Source of the DNA: Nostocoides sp. F2B08
GTDB lineage: Bacteria; Actinomycetota; Actinomycetes; Actinomycetales; Dermatophilaceae
Reading direction: 5' to 3'
Assembly (NCBI RefSeq): GCF_009184895.1
Contig: NZ_WESE01000004.1
Span: 186,001 to 250,000, forward strand
DNA: 64,000 nucleotides
The notes beneath the pieces were generated by a model, which had not been told where the DNA came from, searched no databases, and saw only the letters and a program-made list of their open reading frames with translations. Positions 44,113 through 53,209 of this stretch are shown here, one piece after another. Positions within the stretch are counted from its first letter, which is position 1. Every line of letters begins with the position of its first letter. The position numbers were made by a program, and so were the translations under genes.

Positions 44113-45461
44113 CGACGACGCTCAAGGAGCGCTACCTCCGGGCGCGGGACTCCTTCTGGTTCCTCCCCGCGCTCCTGGTCCTGGCCGCCGTCGTCCTCTC
44201 GCAGGTGGCCGTCCTCATCGACCGTCAGCTCGAGCTGGCCTGGGCCAGCACCTCCGCTCTGGCCCTCGGTGTCGACGGCAGTCGCGGCCTGCTCACGGTC
44301 ATCGGCGGGTCGGTGCTCGGCGTGGCCGCCACCGCGTTCTCCATCACGGTCTCCGTCATCGCGACGGCGAGCTCGTCCTACGGACCGCGCCTGGTGCGCA
44401 ACTTCATGGCCGACCGCGGCAACCAGCTCGTCCTCGGGATCTTCGTCTCGACCTTCGCCTACTGCGTGCTCGTGCTCCGCTCGGTGACCGCTGCGGACAG
44501 CGACGCGGGCCGGGAGGCGTTCATCCCCTACATCGCGGTGTACCTCGCGATCGTCATCGCGCTGGTCAACATCGGCTGTCTGGTGTATTTCATCCACCAC
44601 ATCGCGGACTCAATCCAGATCTCCACGCTCGTCGAGACCGTCCGCAACGAGCTGCGCACGGTCGCCGAACGTGAGTACCCCGAGGACGCGGCCCGGTGGG
44701 CCGACTCGGCCGTCGCTGCCTCTCGCCTCGACCCGGGCGACCCGCGGGTCGTCGAGGTGACGATGGGCTCGCCGGGATACGTCGTGGGCGTCGACGCCGA
44801 CTCCCTGGTCTCCTACGCGCGCAAGCACGACGTCGTCGTCGAGATCGTCCCGCGGGTCGGCGACCACGTCATTGCCACCGAGCCGGTGGCGCGGATCCGA
44901 GCCATGCGGGATGCCGAGATCGACCAGGCGGTGGAGGCGGCGATCCGGCGCAGGGTCAGCATCGACGACGCCCGGAGCCCGTACCAGGATGTCCGGTTCG
45001 CGATCCAGCAGCTCGTTGAGATGGCCGTGCGGGCACTCTCGCCGGGGACGAACGACCCCTTCACCGCCCAGAACGCGATCGAGGAGCTGGGCTCGGGGCT
45101 GGCCGCCATCGCGCGGGGCACCGAGCAACCGGACGGGATCGCCGACAGCGACGGCGAGCTGCGGCTCGTCCTGCGACGGCCGCGCCCGCTCGAGCTCGTC
45201 GACCTCGTCTTCGACGACCTTCGATCGCACGGCTCCGCCGAGATGCGCGTCATCCGTCCGGCGATCCAGCTCGCCAAGCGGATCGCCGAGGCCGGCTCGC
45301 CCGAGCTGGCCCAGCGGGCGTGGATGCATGTCGACCTGCTCCTCGACGCATACGGCGACTCCGGGGCTCCCGAGTTCGACGTCGACCGGATGCGTGAGCT
45401 CGCGACCACCTCGACCCAGACGCTGCGGCGTCATCCCTGGCCGCCCGAGCCCACCCGCTGA
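44109..45461 (+). CDS. DUF2254 membrane protein
   Basis: This 450-residue protein has four N-terminal helices (FWFLPALLVLAAVVLSQVAVL, GLLTVIGGSVLGVAATAFSITVSVIATA, LVLGIFVSTFAYCVLVL, FIPYIAVYLAIVIALVNIGCLVYFIHHI). The large cytosolic part contains the family's SPGTNDPFTAQNAIEEL motif. The function is unknown. The GTG start overlaps the galE stop (GTGA), so they are co-translated. Confidence 0.88.
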   Translation: MTTTLKERYLRARDSFWFLPALLVLAAVVLSQVAVLIDRQLELAWASTSALALGVDGSRGLLTVIGGSVLGVAATAFSITVSVIATASSSYGPRLVRNFMADRGNQLVLGIFVSTFAYCVLVLRSVTAADSDAGREAFIPYIAVYLAIVIALVNIGCLVYFIHHIADSIQISTLVETVRNELRTVAEREYPEDAARWADSAVAASRLDPGDPRVVEVTMGSPGYVVGVDADSLVSYARKHDVVVEIVPRVGDHVIATEPVARIRAMRDAEIDQAVEAAIRRRVSIDDARSPYQDVRFAIQQLVEMAVRALSPGTNDPFTAQNAIEELGSGLAAIARGTEQPDGIADSDGELRLVLRRPRPLELVDLVFDDLRSHGSAEMRVIRPAIQLAKRIAEAGSPELAQRAWMHVDLLLDAYGDSGAPEFDVDRMRELATTSTQTLRRHPWPPEPTR

Positions 45462-45619
45462 CGTGGGCCGTGGTGCCGAACGCGGCGAGTAGCCCCCACT
45501 CGACACCGCACCGCAGCGGCCACGACATCGTGACGATCGCATACCCCACGGGGTGTGATCAATCCGACACCCTCGACAAGGGTTGAACGACTTTCGGTCC
45601 GACTACGGCGGCGGTAGCG

Positions 45620-45638
45620 TTACTACGTCATGTAGTAG
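45620..45638. promoter_or_regulatory. BlaI-type operator before cydA
   Basis: TACTAC-GTCAT-GTAGTA (45621-45637) is a perfect inverted repeat, close to BlaI/MecI operators (TACTACA-n-TGTAGTA). It lies 31 bases before cydA and has the same 8-3-8 layout as the site before blaI at 51470. Confidence 0.8.
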
Positions 45639-45668
45639 GGCAGTTTCTGCGCGCACGGAGTCTCGAAC

Positions 45669-47096
45669 ATGAGCAATGTCGACCTGGCCAGATGGCAGTT
45701 CGCCATCACGACCGTCTACCACTTCCTCTTCGTCCCGATCACGATCGGCCTCTCCGCCATCGTCGCGTGGTACCACACCCGCTACGTGCGCCGGAAGAAC
45801 CCGGACGACATGCGGCTCGCCAAGTTCTTCGGGAAGCTCTTCATCATCAACTTCGCCCTCGGGCTCGTGACCGGCATCGTCCAGGAGTTCCAGTTCGGGA
45901 TGAACTGGTCGGACTACAGCCGGTTCGTCGGTGACATCTTCGGTGCGCCGCTGGCCTTCGAGGCCCTGCTCGCGTTCTTCCTCGAGTCAACCTTCCTGGG
46001 CCTGTGGATCTTCGGCTGGGGACGGATCCCGGAGAAGCTGCACGCGGCGACCATGTGGGTCGTCCACGTCGGCACCGTGCTCTCCGCCTACTTCATCCTC
46101 ACGGCGAACTCGTTCATGCAGAACCCGGTCGGATTCCGGTTCAACGAGGAGACCGGCCGCGCCGAGATGGCCGACTTCGTCGCCGTGCTGACGAACAAGG
46201 TCCAGCTCGTCACCTTCCCCCACGTGATCTTCTCCGCCTACATGGTCGGGGGTGCCGTCGTCATGGGCGTCGCGCTGTACCGGATGCTCAAGGCCGACCC
46301 GCCGGCCGACCAGAGCATGTGGCGTCGCTCGGCCCGCCTCGGAGCCGTCGTCACGATCGTCGCCTCGCTCGGCGTCATCGTCAGCGGCGACATCCAGGGC
46401 AAGATCATGACCGAGGTCCAGCCCATGAAGATGGCCGCGGCCGAGGCGCTCTACGAGACCCAGAGCGGCGCGCCGTTCTCGGTCCTGTCGATCGGTCGGC
46501 TCGACGGGTCGGAGGCGACCGACATCATCGCCATCCCGGGCCTGCTGTCCTTCCTCGGCACCGGCGACTTCGCCGGCGAGGTACAGGGCATCAACGAGCT
46601 CCGCGAGCAGTACATCGAGGAGTACGGCGGGGACCCGAACTCGATCGTCTTCGACGCCACCTACACGCCGATCATCCCGCTGACCTACTGGTCGTTCCGG
46701 TTCATGATGGGCCTGGGATTCCTCACGATGATCGCCTCGGCGGCCGTTCTGTGGGCCACCCGATCGGGCCGCGTGGTCTCGCACCGCGGATGGCTCTGGG
46801 TCGCGGTGCTCGCGCCCCTGGCCCCGGTGTTCGCCAACAGCTGGGGATGGATCTTCACCGAGGTCGGACGCCAGCCGTGGATCGTGCACGGCCTCATGAC
46901 AGTCCAGTCCGGGGTCTCCCCGTCGGTCTCGTCGGCCGAGGTGTGGATCTCGATGATCGTCTACACGCTGGTCTACCTCGTGCTCGCCGTGGTCGAGGTC
47001 AAGCTCTTCCTCATCTACGTCCGAAGGGGCGCCGAGCCCTACGAGGAGCCCACCGCGTCCGGATCCGACGACGACAAGCTCGCCTTCGCCTACTGA
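45669..47096 (+). CDS. cydA: Cytochrome bd oxidase subunit I
   Basis: This 475-residue quinol oxidase subunit binds hemes b558, b595 and d. Ligand residues are visible: His18 in TTVYHFLFVP, His in VTFPHVIFSAYMVGG, and Met in VQPMKMAAAEALYE. GWIFTEVGRQPWIVHG is the conserved late motif. The periplasmic Q-loop (about residues 250-340) is short compared with the E. coli long form. It has about nine helices and works under low oxygen or nitric-oxide/sulfide stress. A weak GGAG lies 10-13 bases before the ATG. It heads the cydABDC-blaI-M56 cluster and has the BlaI-type site in front. Confidence 0.97.
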   Translation: MSNVDLARWQFAITTVYHFLFVPITIGLSAIVAWYHTRYVRRKNPDDMRLAKFFGKLFIINFALGLVTGIVQEFQFGMNWSDYSRFVGDIFGAPLAFEALLAFFLESTFLGLWIFGWGRIPEKLHAATMWVVHVGTVLSAYFILTANSFMQNPVGFRFNEETGRAEMADFVAVLTNKVQLVTFPHVIFSAYMVGGAVVMGVALYRMLKADPPADQSMWRRSARLGAVVTIVASLGVIVSGDIQGKIMTEVQPMKMAAAEALYETQSGAPFSVLSIGRLDGSEATDIIAIPGLLSFLGTGDFAGEVQGINELREQYIEEYGGDPNSIVFDATYTPIIPLTYWSFRFMMGLGFLTMIASAAVLWATRSGRVVSHRGWLWVAVLAPLAPVFANSWGWIFTEVGRQPWIVHGLMTVQSGVSPSVSSAEVWISMIVYTLVYLVLAVVEVKLFLIYVRRGAEPYEEPTASGSDDDKLAFAY

Positions 47097-47127
47097 GCCG
47101 GCACCAGAGAAAGACAAAGGAATCACG

Positions 47128-48201
47128 ATGGATCTCGCACTCTTCTGGTTCATCCTCATCGGCGTCCTGTGGATCGGCTTCCTGGCGCTCGAGGGGTTCG
47201 ACTTCGGCATCGGGATGCTCCTGCCCGTGCTCGGCCGCGAGGGCGGACTGAGCGGCACGGCCGACGTCACCGCCGACGAGGCGGAGAAGCGCCGCCGCGT
47301 GCTCCTGACGACGATCGGCCCGCACTGGGACGGCAACGAGGTCTGGCTCCTCACCGCCGGCGGTGCGACCTTCGCCGCCTTCCCCCACTGGTACGCGACG
47401 ATGTTCAGCGCCTTCTACCTGCCCCTGCTCCTCGTGCTCGTCGCGCTCATCGTCCGCAACATGGGCTTCGAGTACCGCCACAAGCGTAACGACCCGATCT
47501 GGCGCCGCAACTGGGACTGGTCGATCATCGCCGGCTCGTTCCTCGCTCCGTTCCTCGTCGGTGTCGCCCTGACGAACGTCGTCCGCGGTCTGCCGCTCGA
47601 GCTCCCCGAAGGCGCCCCTCCCGGAGCCTCGGAGTTCACCGGCACCCTGCTGACCCTGCTCAACCCGATGGCTCTGCTCGGGGGTCTGGTCATCGTCGGC
47701 CTCTCCCTGACGCACGGCGCCTTCTTCGCGGCGCTCAAGACCGCCGGTCCGATCCGCCAGGAGGCCCGCCAGGTCGGGACCACCGCCGGCGCCGTGACCG
47801 CCGTGCTCGCCGTCATCCTCCTCGGCTGGCTGGGACTGAGCCAGGGCACCGTCTGGTCGTGGATCACGACGATCATCGCGGCGGTCGCCCTGCTCGCCGG
47901 CCTGTGGTTCAACCTGCGCGGCGCCGAGGGACTGGCGTTCACGAGCACGATGGTGACGATCGCGATGGCCGTGACGACGTACTTCCTCGTCCTCTACCCC
48001 GACGTCATGCCGAGCACCCTCGACCCGGCGTGGTCCCTGACGATCGAGAACGCCTCGAGCTCTCAGCTGACCCTCCAGATCATGACCGGGGCGGCGCTCG
48101 TCTTCACGCCGATCGTCCTCGGCTACACGGCCTGGACGTACTGGGTGTTCCGCCGCCGGATCACAACCGAGCAGATCCCCGACCCGGTCTCGGTCCCCTG
48201 A
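47128..48201 (+). CDS. cydB: Cytochrome bd oxidase subunit II
   Basis: This 357-residue subunit has about nine helices. The opening LFWFILIGVLWIGFLALEGFDFGIGMLLPVLGR and the TTIGPHWDGNEVWLLTAGGATFAAFPHWYATMFS block are diagnostic. It pairs with CydA in the membrane. It starts 31 bases after cydA, with an AAAGGAATC sequence upstream of the ATG. Confidence 0.97.
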   Translation: MDLALFWFILIGVLWIGFLALEGFDFGIGMLLPVLGREGGLSGTADVTADEAEKRRRVLLTTIGPHWDGNEVWLLTAGGATFAAFPHWYATMFSAFYLPLLLVLVALIVRNMGFEYRHKRNDPIWRRNWDWSIIAGSFLAPFLVGVALTNVVRGLPLELPEGAPPGASEFTGTLLTLLNPMALLGGLVIVGLSLTHGAFFAALKTAGPIRQEARQVGTTAGAVTAVLAVILLGWLGLSQGTVWSWITTIIAAVALLAGLWFNLRGAEGLAFTSTMVTIAMAVTTYFLVLYPDVMPSTLDPAWSLTIENASSSQLTLQIMTGAALVFTPIVLGYTAWTYWVFRRRITTEQIPDPVSVP

Positions 48202-48238
48202 CCGGTCCGACCGCTCCACCCACCTCACCAGGCGCACG

Positions 48239-49846
48239 ATGAGACCCTTCGACCTCCGGTTGCTCCGACTGGTCCCCGCGACGCGGGGGCCGGTCGGCGC
48301 GCTGGGGGTCGTCGGCATCCTCCAGGGGATCGCGACGATCGCCCTGGCCTTCGCGCTCACCGGTGTCGTCGTGGCCGTCGTCGACGGCACCGAACTGCGC
48401 GGACCGCTGATCCTCCTCGTGGCGCTCTTCGCGGTGCGGGCGACCCTCGCATACGCGGCGGAGGCCATCCAGGCGTGGGTGGGCGTGCGGGTGGCCTCGG
48501 CGCTGCGCGAACGCCTGGTCGCGCACCTCCTGCTCACTCCGATCGACCGCCGACCGGATCCGGAGCGGACGGGGACCCTCGCCGCGCAGGGGTGCAGCGC
48601 CGTCGAGCCGTATGCGGCGCGCTACCTGCCGAGCCTGGTGCACGCCGCCGTCGTGCCGGCTCTCGCGATCGTCGCGATGCTCGTCGTCGACTGGTCCTCC
48701 GCCCTCATCGTCATCCTCACCGTCCCGTTGCTGCCGGTCTTCGCGGCGCTCATCGGCCACACGACGGCCGACGACACCGGCCGCCGGTGGCAGGCGCTGA
48801 GTGCGCTCGCCGGCCACTTCGCCGACGTGATGCGCGGCCTGCCGACCCTCGTGGCCTACGGTCGCGGTGAACGCCAGGTCGAGACGATCGAGCAGGTCAG
48901 CGACCGGCACCGGCGCGCGACGATGCGCACCCTGCGCCTGGCCTTCATGAGCTCGGCGGCGCTGGAGCTGCTCGCGTCGATCAGCGTCGCCATCGTCGCG
49001 GTCTGGTGCGGCATCCGCCTCGCCAAGGGCAACATGGAACTCACCCCGGCACTGCTCGCCATCCTGCTCGCCCCCGAGGCGTACTGGCCGATCCGCCGCG
49101 TCGGGGCCGAGTTCCACACCGCCGCCGACGGTGCCGAGGCGATCGAAGCCGTCGCAGACCTCCTCGCCGCCGACGCCTCCCCCCTCCCTGCACTCTCGAC
49201 CGGGGACCGCGGTGCGGACGAGCGGCGCGACGCGCTCGTCCACATCGCCGCCGACGGCCTCGGCTACACCTACCCGGGCGCGGAGGAGCCGGTCCTCGAG
49301 AACGTCTCGCTGCAGGCCGAACCGGGCCTGACGGTCGTCACCGGGCCATCCGGCGTCGGCAAGTCGACCCTGCTCGAGCTGCTCGGGGGTCTGCGCACCC
49401 CGACGACGGGCACCCTGACGGCCGGCCGGGCCCACCTCGTCTCGCAGCGTCCCTTCGTCGCAGCGGCGTCCGTGCGCGACAACCTGCGCCTCGGCAACGG
49501 CGCGGCGGACGAGGCGCTCTGGGAGGCCCTGCGCCGCGTCGGCCTCGACGGGACGGTCGCGGCCATGCCCCAGTCGCTCGACACCCTGCTGGGCGACGAC
49601 GGCTTCGGCCTGTCCGCCGGGCAGCGCGCCCGGCTCGTCCTCGCGAGGGCCCTGCTCTCCAGCGCACCGGTGCTCCTCCTCGACGAACCGACCGCTCACC
49701 TCGACGCCGCCTCGAGCGCGACGATCCACGACCTCATCGCCGACCTCGCCGAACGGCGCACGGTCGTCGCGGTCACGCACCGCACCGAGCTCCTCGTGGC
49801 GGCCGACCGGCACCACCACCTCGAGCCCCGCGAGGTGCGGTCATGA
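48239..49846 (+). CDS. cydD: CydD, ABC exporter half of the CydDC cytochrome bd assembly system
   Basis: This 535-residue protein has six helices followed by an ATPase domain: Walker A GPSGVGKST, signature LSAGQRARLVLARAL, Walker B PVLLLDEPTAHLD. CydDC exports cysteine, glutathione or another thiol (in actinobacteria perhaps a different substrate) and is needed for bd oxidase assembly. The Q-loop and switch His (VAVTHRTE) are intact. Its stop overlaps the cydC start (ATGA). Confidence 0.94.
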   Translation: MRPFDLRLLRLVPATRGPVGALGVVGILQGIATIALAFALTGVVVAVVDGTELRGPLILLVALFAVRATLAYAAEAIQAWVGVRVASALRERLVAHLLLTPIDRRPDPERTGTLAAQGCSAVEPYAARYLPSLVHAAVVPALAIVAMLVVDWSSALIVILTVPLLPVFAALIGHTTADDTGRRWQALSALAGHFADVMRGLPTLVAYGRGERQVETIEQVSDRHRRATMRTLRLAFMSSAALELLASISVAIVAVWCGIRLAKGNMELTPALLAILLAPEAYWPIRRVGAEFHTAADGAEAIEAVADLLAADASPLPALSTGDRGADERRDALVHIAADGLGYTYPGAEEPVLENVSLQAEPGLTVVTGPSGVGKSTLLELLGGLRTPTTGTLTAGRAHLVSQRPFVAAASVRDNLRLGNGAADEALWEALRRVGLDGTVAAMPQSLDTLLGDDGFGLSAGQRARLVLARALLSSAPVLLLDEPTAHLDAASSATIHDLIADLAERRTVVAVTHRTELLVAADRHHHLEPREVRS

Positions 49847-51543
49847 GCACCCGCCGCCCCGCATCCGTCGTGTCGCTGCGGCCCACCCCCCGGATCCTTC
49901 TCGCCGGCCTCGTCGGCGGCGCCGCCACCGCGAGCGGCATCGCGCTCACGGCGACCTCCGGGTGGCTCATCGTGCGCGCCAGCGAGATGCCGGTGATCCT
50001 GACCCTGCTCGTCGCCGTCGTCGCCGTCCGCGCGTTCGGCATCGCGCGCCCGGTGCTCCGCTACGCCGAGCGCCTACTCTCCCACGACGAGGCGCTCGCC
50101 GACCTCGCCCGTCGCAGGTCGCAGATGTATGCGGCGCTCGTCCCCCTCACTCCGGCCCGCCTCGGGCGTCGGTCCAGGTCGAGCCTGCTCGGCGGAGTCG
50201 TCGACGAGATCACCGATGTCGTGGACGCGCACGTCCGCGTGACCGTCCCCGTTGTCTCGGGGGTGGTGGCCGGCGTCCTCGCCGCGGTCCTCGCGGCCCT
50301 CATCGAGCCGGCCGCCGGTGGCGTCATCGCCCTGCTCCTCCTCGCGGTCGCCGCGGCCTCGGTCGTGGCCTACCTGCTCGAGCGCTCCGCGCAGAGCGAG
50401 CTGCTCTCCGCACGCGCCCGGGTCCAGCAGGTCTCCGACCTCGTCGCCCGTTCGGGTCTGGAGCTGCAGGCGATCGGAGCCGAGGCCGACGCCCACGCGT
50501 GGCTCGCCGACGCTCACGGCACATGGCGGGCGGCGGTCCGCCGCCAGGCGCGAGGCCGGTCCCTCGCCGCCGCCATGATCCTTCTCGCCACGGGCGTGGC
50601 GACGGCCGGCACGGCGTGGATCGCATGGCGGGAGGTGTCGTCGGGGCCGGTCGCCGCGCTCCTCGTCGTCCTCCCCGTGGCCCTCGGCGACGGACTCGCC
50701 CCGCTTGCGGAGGCGATGCGTGCACTGGCCCGCACCGAGGGTGCCCAGGCCCGGGTCTCGGCGCTGCTCGACCAGGTGCCGGCGGTCGCGGAGGCCGGCG
50801 ACCGCATACCCGAGGCCGTTCCCGAGCCGACCACCGACCGGCTGACCGCCTCGTGGCGCGGCGACCACCCCGACATGCCCGACGTCACGCTGACGATCGA
50901 GCCGGGCGCGGCGCTCGCGCTGACCGGACCCAACGGCGCGGGCAAGTCCACCCTGCTCGCGGTCCTGGCCCGTCACCTCGACCCGATGCGCGGAACGTAC
51001 GCGCTCTCGGGGACGTCGGTGCGCGACCTCGACCTGGCGGCGACCCGGGCCCGATTCGCGGTCGTCGACGACGAACCGCACGTGTTCGCCTCGACCCTGC
51101 GCGAGAACCTCCGGTTCGCCGGCCCGGACGCGGACGACGAGGACCTCACGACGGCGCTGGTCCGCGCCGGGCTGGGCGACCTTCTCGACTCCCTCCCGGA
51201 CGGCCTGGACACGAGGCTCGGCAGCGGAGCACGGGGTCTGTCCGGCGGTGAGCGGGCCCGGCTCGCGATCGCCCGGGCGGTCGTCTCGCAGCGGCCGATC
51301 CTCCTGCTCGACGAGCCGGTCGCCCACCTCGACCACGCGACCGCCGTGGCGGTGCTGCACGACCTGCGCTCCGCGGCGCGCGAACGTACGCTCGTGATGG
51401 TCTCCCACCGGCCCGACGGTCTCGCCGATTTTGACGCCGTGATCGAGGTCATGGACAATGGCGACATATCTACTACAGTGTGTCGTAGGGCGGCGTGCAC
51501 TGATGAATCGGACGAGATCCGACAGGCTGAGGAGGCCCCATGA
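49843..51543 (+). CDS. cydC: CydC, ABC exporter half of the CydDC cytochrome bd assembly system
   Basis: This 566-residue partner of CydD has six helices, then Walker A GPNGAGKST, signature LSGGERARLAIARAV and Walker B ILLLDEPVAHLD with switch VMVSHRPDG. The last 30 codons, VIEVMDNGDISTTVCRRAACTDESDE and onward, look unlike a normal CydC end and are read across the promoter and operator of blaI, so coding and regulatory roles share these bases. The TGA overlaps the blaI ATG. Confidence 0.93.
   Translation: MSTRRPASVVSLRPTPRILLAGLVGGAATASGIALTATSGWLIVRASEMPVILTLLVAVVAVRAFGIARPVLRYAERLLSHDEALADLARRRSQMYAALVPLTPARLGRRSRSSLLGGVVDEITDVVDAHVRVTVPVVSGVVAGVLAAVLAALIEPAAGGVIALLLLAVAAASVVAYLLERSAQSELLSARARVQQVSDLVARSGLELQAIGAEADAHAWLADAHGTWRAAVRRQARGRSLAAAMILLATGVATAGTAWIAWREVSSGPVAALLVVLPVALGDGLAPLAEAMRALARTEGAQARVSALLDQVPAVAEAGDRIPEAVPEPTTDRLTASWRGDHPDMPDVTLTIEPGAALALTGPNGAGKSTLLAVLARHLDPMRGTYALSGTSVRDLDLAATRARFAVVDDEPHVFASTLRENLRFAGPDADDEDLTTALVRAGLGDLLDSLPDGLDTRLGSGARGLSGGERARLAIARAVVSQRPILLLDEPVAHLDHATAVAVLHDLRSAARERTLVMVSHRPDGLADFDAVIEVMDNGDISTTVCRRAACTDESDEIRQAEEAP
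51431..51459 (+). promoter_or_regulatory. Promoter of blaI inside the end of cydC
   Basis: TTGACG (51431-51436) and GACAAT (51454-51459) are separated by exactly 17 bases, a good sigma-70-type promoter. The predicted start near 51466 falls just before the operator. Confidence 0.7.
51470..51488. promoter_or_regulatory. BlaI-type operator before blaI
   Basis: CTACTACA-GTG-TGTCGTAG has 8-base arms with one mismatch and a 3-base centre. It sits immediately after the predicted transcription start, inside the cydC 3' end, and matches the cydA site in arm sequence and geometry. Confidence 0.78.
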
Positions 51544-51941
51544 AGATGTCCCGACGAGCGCGACTCGGCGACCTCGAGCGAGCCATCATGGACCGACTCT
51601 GGGCGATCGACCCCCCGACCCCGGAGGCGGCGATGTCCGTCCGGGAGATCCACGACAGCCTCTCCCAGGAGCGCGACATCGCCTACACGACCGTCATGAC
51701 CGTCCTCGACCGGCTGACCAAGAAGGGCCTGGTCACACGGGAGCGCGACGGCCGCGCCTGGCGCTACCTACCGCAGTCGACCAGCGAGGAGCTGACCGCC
51801 CACCTGCTGCGCGACAGCCTCGACCACATCGACACGAGCGACCGGCGCGCGGCGATGCTCCACTTCCTCGACTCGGCCAGCGCCGACGAGATCGACGACC
51901 TCAAGGCCGCCCTCGCCGAGCTGGAGTCCCGCCAGGCCTGA
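51540..51941 (+). CDS. blaI: BlaI/MecI/CopY-family repressor
   Basis: This 133-residue winged-helix repressor (Penicillinase_R family) starts ARLGDLERAIMDRLWAID. The recognition helix region follows as MSVREIHDSLSQERDIAYTTVMTVLDRLTKKGLVTRERDGRAWRY, typical of BlaI, and then a C-terminal dimerisation helix. Its repression would be relieved when the partner M56 peptidase cleaves it. GAGGAGG precedes the ATG. Operators before cydA and before its own gene suggest a regulon covering cytochrome bd. In M. tuberculosis BlaI (Rv1846c) is known to bind TACTACA-type sites and to control respiratory genes. Confidence 0.94.
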   Translation: MKMSRRARLGDLERAIMDRLWAIDPPTPEAAMSVREIHDSLSQERDIAYTTVMTVLDRLTKKGLVTRERDGRAWRYLPQSTSEELTAHLLRDSLDHIDTSDRRAAMLHFLDSASADEIDDLKAALAELESRQA

Positions 51942-52050
51942 CCAGGGCGACGCCGCGCGCCGCCGCGTGCGAGGGACGGGGCCCCGGCGGGGACTACGCT
52001 GAAGTGTCCCTGCCCGCCCCGTGATCCGCGGATCCCGACCCCCTCACTCC

Positions 52051-52965
52051 ATGCCACTGCCGATGCTGAGCGCGCTCCTCACCGTCGCAGGACTCCTCCT
52101 GCTGGCGGTCGTTCTCATCTGGCCGGTGCAGCGGGCGATGATCCGACGGCACGTCTTCCGGCGCGAGCCCCTCCTCGCCCTCCTCGTCTGGCAGGCCGTC
52201 TCGCTCGCGGCGGTCGTGTCGCTGCTCGCCGCCGGACCGGTGGCGGTGTTCCTCATGCGGGGCCTGCTCGACCAGCCGCAGCACCGGGTGGTGGCCTACA
52301 TCGCCCTGGCGATCACCGCATACATGCTGGTCCGGCTCGCCGTGGCCGGCCACCGGGTGGGTGCCTCCTTGCGGCGTACCCGCCGCGAGCACCGCGCCCT
52401 GCTCGAGCTCGTCGGGCGTGAGTTCGACGCCCTCGACCAGCACCGACCGCAGAGCCTGCGCGTCATCGACCACCCGACCCCGACGGCGTACTGCGTACCC
52501 GGCGTGCGCAACCGCGTCGTCATCTCCACGGGGATGCTCGCCAAGCTCGGCGGCCCCGAGGTGGCCGCAGTGCTCGCCCACGAGCGATCGCACGTGCGCG
52601 CCCGGCACGACCTGCTCGTCGAGTTCTTCACCGTCCTGCACACCGCGATGCCCGAGCCGCTGCGTCACGACGACGTCCTCGCCGAGGTCCACCTGCTCGC
52701 CGAGGTGCTCGCCGACCGCGCCGCCGCCCGCCTGGTCGGGCCGGTCCCGATGGGCCGCGCCCTCGTCGCGCTCGCGAGCTCGCCGCACCCGACCGCCACG
52801 CTCGGTGCCGGAGGGAACGGGTCCGCGAGCGCTGCGCAGGTGCGGTTGTCGCTGCTCACCGAGTCCGGCAAGCGCGACTGGGCGCTGGCCGCCGCCATGA
52901 GCACGTATGCGCTGGTCGTCCTCGTCCTGCCCGTCGCCCTCATCGGGATCATCGGCTCGCGCTAG
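52051..52965 (+). CDS. M56-family (BlaR1-like) membrane metallopeptidase
   Basis: This 304-residue membrane peptidase has about four helices. The zinc motif HExxH appears as VLAHERSHVRARHD, and a third ligand is likely in HLLAEVLADRAAAR (ExxxD-type). It lacks the beta-lactam sensor domain of BlaR1, as mycobacterial BlaR (Rv1845c) does. It likely cleaves BlaI in response to an unknown signal. It lies 109 bases after blaI. GTG at 52021 would add ten residues; I prefer the ATG at 52051 because the first helix then starts properly. Confidence 0.87.
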   Translation: MPLPMLSALLTVAGLLLLAVVLIWPVQRAMIRRHVFRREPLLALLVWQAVSLAAVVSLLAAGPVAVFLMRGLLDQPQHRVVAYIALAITAYMLVRLAVAGHRVGASLRRTRREHRALLELVGREFDALDQHRPQSLRVIDHPTPTAYCVPGVRNRVVISTGMLAKLGGPEVAAVLAHERSHVRARHDLLVEFFTVLHTAMPEPLRHDDVLAEVHLLAEVLADRAAARLVGPVPMGRALVALASSPHPTATLGAGGNGSASAAQVRLSLLTESGKRDWALAAAMSTYALVVLVLPVALIGIIGSR

Positions 52966-53209
52966 CGCTCGGGCACTGCGGCTCTGCGGGGCTGGAGTCC
53001 GGCGGGGGTGCGGGGCTGGAGCGCGGCGGTCGGAGCGTCGAACCGTCGGCCGGAGAACCGGTGGTGCGGCGCAGATCCGAGCCCGTGCCGCGGAACTTGC
53101 TGCGCCCGGGGATGGTTTCCGCGGCATCAGCGCGGTTCCGCGTCCGGTCGCGGCCGCGGCGTGGGGCCGGGCGTTCACCGAGAGCGCGTTCACCTGGCAA
53201 GGTGGGGGC

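Noticed and set aside
52966-53209. Gene or regulatory array before the NYN gene
   Set aside because: The 244-base interval has a short direct repeat (TGCGGGGCTGGAG twice) in very GC-rich sequence, but no coding signal or palindrome strong enough to call.
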